Shown in pieces: positions 30,406-38,500 of a DNA stretch of 64,000 bases (position 1 is its first letter; every line of letters begins with the position of its first letter). The stretch spans positions 372,001 through 436,000 of the forward strand of contig CBDBMR010000017.1 of NCBI GenBank assembly GCA_965207535.1, read 5' to 3'. Source of the stretch: JAJDXO01 sp965207535 (GTDB taxonomy: Bacteria; Pseudomonadota; Alphaproteobacteria; Rhodospirillales; UBA2165). The position numbers were made by a program, and so were the translations under genes. The notes beneath the pieces were generated by a model, which was not told where the DNA came from, did not search any database, and was given only the letters and a program-made list of their open reading frames with translations.

Positions 30406-31079
30406 CCCTCTATCTGTCGCGGCTAACCCTGAACAGGACCGCCTCGGCCAAGGCGCTGATGCCGCTCCTGAATCCCGAGGATCACAATTCTGCCGCCGAT
30501 GCTCATCACCGACTGGTCTGGTCGGTTTTTTCCGATGGACCGGCACGGGAACGGGACTTCCTCTGGCGCTATGACGGCAGGGGGCGATTCATGACGCTCT
30601 CGGCACGATCGCCAAGTCCGAGCGAGTTGTTTTTGCCATCCGAAACCAAAGTATTCGAACCGGATCTGCGGAAGGGCGATAGGCTGAGCTACATCCTGCG
30701 CGCCAATGCCACGCGGGCGCGGCGCATCGGACATGGCAAGAGCCAACGGGTAGATGTGGTTATGGATCTGCTTCATCGGGTTCCTGCCGGTCGCGAACGC
30801 GCCGAAGCGCGCCAGCGTCTTGCCGCGGAGGCCGCCGAGACCTGGATGATGGCCCAGGGCCACAAGAAAGGTTATCGACCTGTTGCCACAGTGGCCGAGA
30901 GCTATTCCACCATGGAACTCGGACGAAAACGGCGCGAGGGTGCAACATTTGGAATCCTTGATCTGAGCGGTATTGTCGAGGTTACCGACGTCGATGCCTT
31001 CTTGCCCGCGCTCGCCCAGGGATTCGGCCGTGCAAAGGCCTGGGGTTGCGGGCTGATGCTGATCCGTCGCGCACGATGA
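30402..31079 (+). CDS. cas6e: CRISPR RNA endoribonuclease Cas6e (CasE)
   Basis: The 225-residue Cas6e cleaves the pre-crRNA at the base of the repeat hairpin and stays bound to the 3' handle. It begins TLYLSRLTLNRTA; the likely catalytic His is in DAHHRLVWSVF, and the glycine-rich loop is QGFGRAKAWGCGLMLIRR at the C-terminus. The start is GTG at 30402, overlapping the cas5 stop. The palindromic repeats of the adjacent array suit its substrate. Confidence 0.95.
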   Translation: MTLYLSRLTLNRTASAKALMPLLNPEDHNSAADAHHRLVWSVFSDGPARERDFLWRYDGRGRFMTLSARSPSPSELFLPSETKVFEPDLRKGDRLSYILRANATRARRIGHGKSQRVDVVMDLLHRVPAGRERAEARQRLAAEAAETWMMAQGHKKGYRPVATVAESYSTMELGRKRREGATFGILDLSGIVEVTDVDAFLPALAQGFGRAKAWGCGLMLIRRAR

Positions 31080-32011
31080 GTCTTCCGGGTTTACCACCGC
31101 CCAAGCCGATCCCGCTAAAGGAGCGGGCAGCGATGGTATTCATCGAGCGGGCTCAGATTGATGTCAGAGACGGTGCCTGCGTTGCAATTGATGCCGAAGG
31201 CATGCGCACTCATATTCCCATCGGCGGTGTCGCCTGTCTGATGCTTGAGCCCGGAGCTCGGATCAGCCACGCGGCCATAGCGCTGGCGGGAAGAGCGGGC
31301 ACCTTGGTGACATGGGTTGGCGAAGGCGGCGTTCGGCTGTACTCCGCCGGTCAGCCGGGAGGTGCCCGATCCGACAACCTGCTGTGGCAGGCGAAACTTG
31401 CACTTGATGATGGCACCCGCCTACGCGTCGTCCGGGCGATGTATGCCCGACGCTTCGGGGAAGAACCGCCGGCGAAACGCTCCATCGACCAGTTGCGCGG
31501 CATCGAAGGGCAGCGTGTACGTCACGCATATGACCTGCTGGCCAAGCGCCACGGTGCCAAATGGACGCGCCGCAAATACGACCCGGCCGACTGGAGTAAG
31601 GGCGATGTTGCAAATCGTTGTCTTTCCTCGGCTACGGCCTGTCTGCATGGGCTATCCGAAGCCGCTGTTCTGGCGGCCGGGTACGCTCCCGCAATCGGCT
31701 TTCTTCATACCGGCAAGCCACGCAGTTTTGTGTATGACATCGCCGATATCTGGAAACTCGAAACAGTAGTCCCGGAAGCGTTTCGCATCGCTGCAAAGGC
31801 ACAGAAAGGGCAGTTGGATATGGCCCCTGAAAGGGCTGTGCGTCTGGCATGCCGTGATGCTTTCCGAAAATCCGGCCTCTTGAACAAGATCATTCCCGGC
31901 ATTCATGAATTGCTGGAGGCGGGGAACATCCCAAAACCCCCACCTTCGAGCGAGGCTTTGGGTCCTGCTTTCGAAGAAGAGACAAGCGGCGATGATGGTC
32001 ATCGCGGTTAA
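31076..32011 (+). CDS. cas1: CRISPR adaptation integrase Cas1 (type I-E)
   Basis: The 311-residue Cas1 integrates new spacers with Cas2. Metal-binding residues expected from E. coli Cas1 are visible: Glu in RGIEGQRVRHAY, His in GFLHTGKPRSF and Asp in VYDIADIWK. The N-terminal beta domain (FIERAQIDVRDGAC to GEGGVRLYSAG) is complete. The ATG at 31076 overlaps the cas6e stop; an upstream in-frame start is less likely. It overlaps cas2 by 20 bases. Confidence 0.96.
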   Translation: MSLPGLPPPKPIPLKERAAMVFIERAQIDVRDGACVAIDAEGMRTHIPIGGVACLMLEPGARISHAAIALAGRAGTLVTWVGEGGVRLYSAGQPGGARSDNLLWQAKLALDDGTRLRVVRAMYARRFGEEPPAKRSIDQLRGIEGQRVRHAYDLLAKRHGAKWTRRKYDPADWSKGDVANRCLSSATACLHGLSEAAVLAAGYAPAIGFLHTGKPRSFVYDIADIWKLETVVPEAFRIAAKAQKGQLDMAPERAVRLACRDAFRKSGLLNKIIPGIHELLEAGNIPKPPPSSEALGPAFEEETSGDDGHRG

Positions 32012-32291
32012 CAACGTACCGGCCAACCTGCGGGGACGTCTTGCGATCTGGCTGCTGGAAATAAGAGCAGGCGTCTATGTCGGAAACTATTCGGTGCGCG
32101 TCCGTGATCGAATCTGGTCCCAGGTCGAGGCCGGAATCGGCCAAGGTGACGCGGTGATATGCTGGACAGCTCCGAACGACCAAGGCTTCGACTTTGAGAG
32201 CATTGGCCAAAATCGCCGGATGCCATACGAATTCGGTGGCCTGAAACTCGTCAGATTTTCTCCCGCGGACGACAACGGGGGAAGGGAATGA
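31992..32291 (+). CDS. cas2: CRISPR adaptation protein Cas2 (type I-E)
   Basis: The 99-residue Cas2 of the CasB-like I-E branch pairs with Cas1. It begins MMVIAVNNVPANLRGRLAIW and contains EIRAGVYVGNYSVRVRDRIW, the I-E Cas2 signature. The start is one of two adjacent ATGs (31992 or 31995) inside cas1. The stop codon lies in a 7-bp inverted repeat (TGAGTAT and ATACTCA, 32289-32308) that opens the array leader. Confidence 0.93.
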   Translation: MMVIAVNNVPANLRGRLAIWLLEIRAGVYVGNYSVRVRDRIWSQVEAGIGQGDAVICWTAPNDQGFDFESIGQNRRMPYEFGGLKLVRFSPADDNGGRE

Positions 32292-32371
32292 GTATGGAAA
32301 TATACTCATCAGAATTTGGTAGAGTTCATACTTTGAAAAAACCATCGAAGTTTCAATGAGTTCCAGGAAGA
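32292..32371 (+). promoter_or_regulatory. CRISPR leader
   Basis: An 80-base AT-rich stretch between cas2 and the first repeat, in contrast to the GC-rich flanks. It should hold the array promoter and the adaptation signals. A GAAAAAACC tract and TTTCAATGAG lie near the first repeat; no clear IHF site was recognised. Its position next to cas2 sets new spacers at the low-coordinate end. Confidence 0.7.
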
Positions 32372-33925
32372 CTGTTCCCCGCCCGCGCGGGGATGAACCG
32401 CACTCTCTTTCCCATTATCGCCTCATGTCCGGCTGTTCCCCGCCCGCGCGGGGATGAACCGGCTCTCACGAGACCCCGCAAGGCGTGTTCGGGCTGTTCC
32501 CCGCCCGCGCGGGGATGAACCGCTCATACGGCTTCAGAGAGCGCGATATCACGACTGTTCCCCGCCCGCGCGGGGATGAACCGAATTTTGGTCGCTACGC
32601 GACGAGGATTGGGAACTGTTCCCCGCCCGCGCGGGGATGAACCGTCGGCTGGTGGCTTGCCAATCAAACTGGTGCGCTGTTCCCCGCCCGCGCGGGGATG
32701 AACCGATCGCCGCCGCCATGATCGCCGGCCGGCAGTACTGTTCCCCGCCCGCGCGGGGATGAACCGGAGCGCGACGAGGCCGAGGAAGCCCGTCAGCACT
32801 GTTCCCCGCCCGCGCGGGGATGAACCGGGCCGCTGACATGGCCACCGTTCTCGACGAGCCTGTTCCCCGCCCGCGCGGGGATGAACCGCGCTACGGCCAA
32901 TCGCCGCAGCTGACAATCACCTGTTCCCCGCCCGCGCGGGGATGAACCGGTCATCGAAAACGACGCGGACACGCCCGATATCTGTTCCCCGCCCGCGCGG
33001 GGATGAACCGTTGGCTGGTCGTGCGGCAATTGATCACCTGGCCTGTTCCCCGCCCGCGCGGGGATGAACCGGTCACGGCCGAAGAGCTGAGGCGGCAATT
33101 GGGCTGTTCCCCGCCCGCGCGGGGATGAACCGCCGGTCTGATCTAAAGAGTGAATTGGCTAACCCTGTTCCCCGCCCGCGCGGGGATGAACCGGAAAAAC
33201 CAATGTCTGAAATGGTTGTGAAGGCCTGTTCCCCGCCCGCGCGGGGATGAACCGGACGCCCGGTACGTTTTCCCAGATAATCCATGCTGTTCCCCGCCCG
33301 CGCGGGGATGAACCGGAAAAACCAAGTGAGCCAATTTAAGACCGAAACTGTTCCCCGCCCGCGCGGGGATGAACCGACGGCATTGCCGGAGTATTACATC
33401 GCAGGACCCTGTTCCCCGCCCGCGCGGGGATGAACCGAGTACATGAACCCCTACCAGTCGGCGGTTACCCTGTTCCCCGCCCGCGCGGGGATGAACCGCC
33501 GTACCCAACGCTGCTCTGCCGGGCGGCCGACTGTTCCCCGCCCGCGCGGGGATGAACCGTCGACGATATCGCGGCCATCCGAACCACGATCCTGTTCCCC
33601 GCCCGCGCGGGGATGAACCGCCCTTGATCTCGGATAAGTGGCGCTGCATTCCCTGTTCCCCGCCCGCGCGGGGATGAACCGAGCGATCGTCTGGAGGACA
33701 GCGTGCAGGAGGACTGTTCCCCGCCCGCGCGGGGATGAACCGCCGAACGCCCAACCGGAATCGGTCCGGGATCGCTGTTCCCCGCCCGCGCGGGGATGAA
33801 CCGGCAAAGCCGGTCATCGCCGGTATACTCAAACCCTGTTCCCCGCCCGCGCGGGGATGAACCGGAGGTTGCCCGTGGCCAAATCGCCTGCGAAAACTGT
33901 TCCCCGCCCGCGCGGGGATGAACCG
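32372..33925 (+). CRISPR. Type I-E CRISPR array, 26 repeats and 25 spacers
   Basis: Repeats of 29 bases start every 61 bases from 32372 to 33897, leaving 25 spacers of exactly 32 bases. The repeat has the I-E form: CTGTT, stem CCCCGC, loop CCGC, stem GCGGGG, then ATGAACCG. All 26 repeats read the same, including the distal one, so no decayed tail is seen. The leader is at the cas2 side. Spacers 14 (33194-33225) and 16 (33316-33347) share the first ten bases GAAAAACCAA. No spacer match inside this window was noticed by eye. Confidence 0.98.
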
Positions 33926-34306
33926 GTGCCCCCGAGCTTTGCGCAAACAGCGGACGGAAGCATCGGCCTTGGCCTTGATGGTGAACGACGGAAATGTTGC
34001 ACCTTCGATAGACGGTGGTTCGAGGACTGCCAATCTGCGCCGATGCTAATCGACCTACTAGGCAGCCGCGAGAGCGGCGGCTTTGGCTTGATCAGATTCG
34101 GCGACATCACGCATGTCGCTCTGTTTACGATCGCCGGCTTGGAACGCCGATGGGGATGGGACCCGGGCGACGACAACAGAATGAATTACGGCTTCGTGAT
34201 GGATGTCGATGGAGCGGGCAAGTACTACGATTTTACCAATGTGAAACCCGTCGATGGGGTGCGGACCACCAAACCGAAAGGGGTCTACAAATGCATCAGA
34301 CAATGA
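33926..34306 (+). pseudogene. Cassette 1 gene, probably cut at its 5' end by the array
   Basis: An open frame of 126 codons from a GTG that is the first codon after the last CRISPR repeat. I do not recognise the family. It is homologous to the next gene (34493-35001): ERRKCC versus ERWECC, GGFGLIRFGD versus IGFGVVTFGS, LERRWGW versus LGKRAWSW, AGKYYDFT versus IGKYYSTE, and the shared end YKC. The signal-peptide part expected from cassette 2 is missing or out of frame here. Its stop overlaps a 10-codon ORF that mimics the start of the small zinc protein of cassette 2. Confidence 0.5.
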
Positions 34307-34335
34307 CCGCGCCCCAGAAAGGCTGCGTCGAGTGA
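34303..34335 (+). pseudogene. Ten-codon remnant of the small CxxC protein of cassette 2
   Basis: Reads MTAPQKGCVE then stops. It overlaps the end of the cassette 1 gene exactly as the intact 63-residue protein at 34991 overlaps the cassette 2 gene, and begins the same way (ATGACC, then a Cys after a short linker). Taken as a truncated paralogue. Confidence 0.35.
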
Positions 34336-34389
34336 TCACCTGCGGATCACAAAAAGATCAGCTTGAAAATTACCTTGAATCACGCGCGG

Positions 34390-34446
34390 AATCGGGATTA
34401 GGCTCCCGAAATGAGAAACGGCCCGGGCGTCACGTCCCAGGCCGTC
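34390..34446 (+). terminator. Cassette 1 end: conserved TTAGGCTCCCGAA box and hairpin
   Basis: A conserved box (34390-34410, containing GATTAGGCTCCCGAA) precedes a stem ACGGCC-C-GGG (34418-34427) with CCC-A-GGCCGT (34436-34445). The same box plus a different hairpin ends cassette 2 (35171-35227), so the pair is a repeated terminator-like module. Confidence 0.55.
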
Positions 34447-34492
34447 TGAGAGATATCCTGACCCGCCCGCCCGTGCAAGGTGAACTAATCAG

Positions 34493-35001
34493 ATGAAGCG
34501 AATCTACCCCACAACAGCACCCGAACACAAACACCTACAGCTGCGCTTGCCCTCATTGCCGGTTCAGAAAACGCTACGGCAGCCGAAGAACGGTGGGAAT
34601 GTTGTCCTGTCGGCAAACTCTGTGGTCCCGACGGAAACATCCCCGTCATATTGCAAGGCGACGCCAAGGATATCTTCGAAGACGGGCCGACATTGTTACC
34701 ACGCCGACATCTAATAGGCTTCGGCGTGGTGACATTCGGCAGCACAGTCAAAAACACACTCTTCGTGATCGATTCGTTGGGCAAGCGCGCATGGAGTTGG
34801 GGTGGGCTTTTTTCCGAAACAGCCGACCAGGAAGCGGGCGACGCCAGCAGGCCCCATTCAGACCGGGAAGAAATCTTTTTCATCATCCCCAAAGACGAAA
34901 TAGGCAAGTACTACAGTACTGAAGGTGACTTACTCGCGGAGGTAAGACGAGGTAGACCAGCCGCCAGCTACAAATGCGAAAGGACAAACCATGACCGATG
35001 A
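34493..35001 (+). pseudogene. Cassette 2 gene, secreted-protein-like, frameshift near the start
   Basis: The main frame runs from about 34489 to the stop at 35001 and reads TAALALIAGSENATAAEERW then ECCPVGKLCGPDG, which looks like the end of a signal peptide and a Cys-rich mature start. No ATG, GTG or TTG occurs in that frame before 34651. An ATG at 34493 lies in another frame (MKRIYPTT), so a one-base shift near 34505-34535 probably broke the start. The mature part is a paralogue of cassette 1. Family not recognised; possibly an envelope or effector-like protein. It overlaps the next small gene by 11 bases. Confidence 0.5.
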
Positions 35002-35182
35002 ACGCCCAACCTGCAAAAGCTGCTCATATTGGGGGGGGAACGACAAAGGGGCCGCCCCGTGCCGGCGACGCTCGCCAGTCCTAGAGGACACAGGGGAACA
35101 GATGGGCAGATGGCCGCTGACCAATGGAACGGATTGGTGCGGTGAGCACTCCGACTTGAACGAGATCGAGAATCGAGAATAG
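34991..35182 (+). CDS. Small Cys-rich zinc-binding-like protein
   Basis: A 63-residue protein with CKSCSYW near the start, a middle APCRRRSP, and a terminal WPLTNGTDWCGEHSD. The CxxC-(n)-C-(n)-C arrangement with WP...DWCGE is a pattern I know from small phage and prophage proteins of unknown role, probably binding one zinc. The ATG at 34991 overlaps the preceding gene, which implies coupled expression. Followed at once by the cassette terminator. Confidence 0.6.
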   Translation: MTDERPTCKSCSYWGGNDKGAAPCRRRSPVLEDTGEQMGRWPLTNGTDWCGEHSDLNEIENRE

Positions 35183-35227
35183 GCTCCCGAATGAAAGAGA
35201 CCCTGGGGTATTCAGCCCAGGGTCTCT
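35171..35227 (+). terminator. Cassette 2 end: conserved box and 12-bp perfect hairpin
   Basis: The box AATAGGCTCCCGAA (35171-35191 in full) is followed by AGAGACCCTGGG (35196-35207), loop of eight, and CCCAGGGTCTCT (35216-35227). It is the counterpart of 34390-34446. The 280 bases from here to the relaxase stop at 35508 show no gene. Confidence 0.6.
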
Positions 35228-35507
35228 CGACAGGATCTGATCAACCGCCTGGAGGTGCAATTCCTCTATCCAGCCCGATGGCGGCGAAGGATTAGCGAAG
35301 GACAAGGGCGTCGTCGCAAGGTGGGGTCTGAAATGAAGGGTAGAGCAAAGCCGCGACCCGATGGACAAGTACCGGATACGAGGCCTACCCGGCCGGACGG
35401 GCGAGCAAATGATGGGGAAGTCCATAGCCATCAAGGGCCGGGGTGATAAATCCAGCGGGTATGCGGTGTTGGAGTCAACGGCGGAGAGAATGTGTACCGG
35501 CGTAGCG

Positions 35508-38500
35508 CTACATCCCCATCCCCATGCTCCGATCCCTGCGCTGCTTCTTGCCGGCCCTTTTCTCCGCGCGCTTTTGCCGCAGCTCCCGGAGTTTCCCGGG
35601 ATCGTCGAGAAGACAGGCGATGCGCTTCTCGCGCTCGGCGATGTCCTCGCCCTCGCGTTGTTGCACCAGGGCCGCCGCGAGATGCCGGTCGTCCTCGCGC
35701 AGTATGTCGTGCACCCGCGACAGCGCCGAGGCGAGGCTCTCTCCCCGGCGCGCGATGTCGTCGAGATGGATGCCGTATTCATGCCGGTCGGCCAGGATTT
35801 CCCCGCAGCGGTCCGCCGCATCGTCGATCAGGTCCCGCCAGGTGTCGTATTTCTTGTGGTCGGGAACCGCTACGCCGCGCCCGGCCGCCTCGGCCTCCAG
35901 CGCCTCGCGGCTGTCGAGCTCACCCGTCATGAGACCGCGCCAGGTGTCGACATACCGGCGGTTCGATACCGCCCGGTCAAGCTTGGAAAGCACGGCGCGC
36001 ATCTCCGAGGAGATATCATAATCCAGGAGCCTGTTCCTGGAGAGGGTGTTCAGCCTCTCGTACAGATTGTCGTAGCCATCGGTGTAGATGACATGGACGC
36101 CCTCGCGGTCCGCCTGCTCCAACAGGCGGTTCCAGTCCCCCTTCAGCGCCTCCCATCGTTCCAGGACCTGGCGCGCGTGCATCTCGGTCTCCATGCGGTC
36201 GTGGTGGTCCCTGCCGCCGGCGATGCGGCCCGCGGCGCGGCGCAGCACCGAGAGCACCCCGGGAGTATCGGCCCCCACCGGACCCGCTTTGCCGTCCACC
36301 GCGAACCCGAGGCCGGCCGAGTGCCGGGCCAACGCCTCGTCGGCCCGCTTCCGAGCCGGCGGCGGCGATATTGCCTCCGGCGCGGGGGATGCCGCCGCAA
36401 CCGTGTCCGGTTGCCCGGTCCCGTGTTCCCGGGCCGCCCAGATTTGGCGCTCGTCCCCGGCGCGATGCTTCTCGGTCTCGCGGCGGACATAGGCGTCGAG
36501 TTCCTCCCGCGCGGTTCGCGCTTCGTCGTCCGTGCGCGCGCCGTACACGGCCGCCCGCAGCCGGGAGAACTCGAGGGCCTCTTCATGTGCCCGCCGCTCG
36601 CGTTGTTCGGGCGTTTCCGGCGGGGCGGCTTGCCCGATCCCGTGTCTCCGGGCCTCGAACGCAACAGCGCCATCCTCCGGCGCCGGCACGGCTTCATGAT
36701 GTGGCCGCACTCCTTGCTCAACACCCTCTTGTTCCGCCTCCCGCTTGACCCGATGCACATGCCGCATGGTGGCGGCGCGCCGGTGGCGGCTTGCCCGGGC
36801 ATGGAGCGCCTCGAAGGCGTCGAGGTCCTTAGGTCCCAAGCCGCCGTTTTCCGCGAGCAGGGAGGCGAACGCCGCCGGCCGGGCGCGGAAGGCCTCGGCC
36901 TGTTTCAGCAGCGCGCCATGACGGTTGAGGGTGTCGCGGAAGGCGGTGCTCAGAGCCGCGGCGTCGCCCTCGGCGCGGGTCCGCTCGCGCAGCTCGCCGT
37001 AGGCCGCCAGGACCTCGCGCCGTCCGTCGGCGAAGGCCGCCACCGCCTGGCCATGACGCCAGCGATGAGCCGTGCGCCGGATATCCCGCGCGATGCGGGC
37101 CAGCGCGTTGTCGTTCGCCGCTGATTCCGGATCGCCTCCGGCCCGGGACCTTCCGGCCCGGACGCCATGTCGCCGTTTCAAGGCCTCGTCGCGCGGATCC
37201 CGCCACGCGCCGCCGGTGATGTAATCGAGCGCCGCCTCCTTGGGCCGGGTGCGCGACCAGCGTTCGGCCAGATAGGCCCGTATCTCGGAATCGGTGACCG
37301 GAACTTCCCGGTCGTTGTCGGCCCGGCCGTCGGCGATGTCGAGGGCCAGAGGCGCCCGGTTGACGTAGATGTCGAGCCTGTCGCGGTGCCGGGTGGCGGC
37401 CGGATAGATGGTCTCCCGCGCCGGTCTCGCGTCGGCCAGCAGGAAGGCCCGGTCCACGGTCAGCCCCTGGGCCGATGCAATGGTCAGCGCATAGCCGTGA
37501 TCGAGGCGTATGTTGCCGTACCAGTCGCGGATCTCGTCATGCCGGAACTTCACCCGGCGCCCGTCGTCGGTGCGTGCCGTGATCAGCACCGAAGGACCTT
37601 CCGGGTGGTTTGCAACCCCGCCCCTTCGGACCTTGATGTCCTCCACCGTGACCACGGTGCCGTTGAACAGCTGCTTCTCCCACTGCGTCGCCCCGATGCG
37701 AAGCCGGTCGCCAACGGCGATCTCCAACGGTTCGACGATGCGCCCGTCCTCGGCGTTGCGGCTGACCTCGACGACCACGCGTCCGGTGTCCTCATTCCCC
37801 GCAAGATGGCGCTCGCGCATGAGATGGGACAGCGCCCGGGTCTCGGCCCGGGTGCGCGCCAGTACGATGGAGGACTTGCCCGGCTCCTCGCGCACCCCTT
37901 TGGCCCAGTCCTCGACCAGCCGGGTCAGGGTGTTTTCCTCGTCATGACATACGTGGAAGCGCCCCCTGGCGTGCCACATCGCGATTGCCGCCGCCGCCTC
38001 GCCGTCCCTCAGCGCCTCCGATGCCGTCACCTGCCACGGCGTGAAGGCGGGTTTTTCAACATCGGCAGTTGCTTCGAACGCACCCAGCATCCGCTCCCTC
38101 TCCCCGGGCGGCGTCAGTCCCGCCCTGAACCGCGCCGCCTCCGGCGTCTCCCCATGGACATGAACCAGCACATCCTCGAGATCCGCCTTCTGGCGCCGGA
38201 TGCGGTCCACCCGGACGCTGCCCGCGACGTCCCGGATCAACCTCAGCCCCGGTCCCGCCTCAACCGGCTGTTGCTGGCGGGTGTCGCCCGCGAACACGAT
38301 CTTCGCCCCATGCCGCTCCGATAACCGGAGGATATGATGCGCCTGGCGGGTCGACAGCATCCCCGCCTCGTCGACCACGATCAGCGTGTTCCTGCCGATC
38401 CCGATCTGCCCATGGGCCGCCAGCTTCAGGAGCTTGTCGACGCAGAACGGCCGGGCCTCGCAATCGTTGCCCAAGGCCACCGCCGTCCGCCACGCCACCG

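Noticed and set aside
32372..33925. Self-targeting spacers against this window
   Set aside because: Only short matches were seen by eye, such as about 12 bases between spacer 24 and the 3.3-kb intergenic region, which is expected by chance.
33143..34033. Long minus-strand frames through the CRISPR array with repeated RFIPARAGN and VHPRAGGEQ
   Set aside because: They are translations of the 29-base repeat in rotating frames (61-base unit is not a multiple of three); not genes.
35361..37124. 587-codon plus-strand frame opposite the relaxase
   Set aside because: Antisense shadow with no ribosome site; the relaxase motifs lie on the minus strand.
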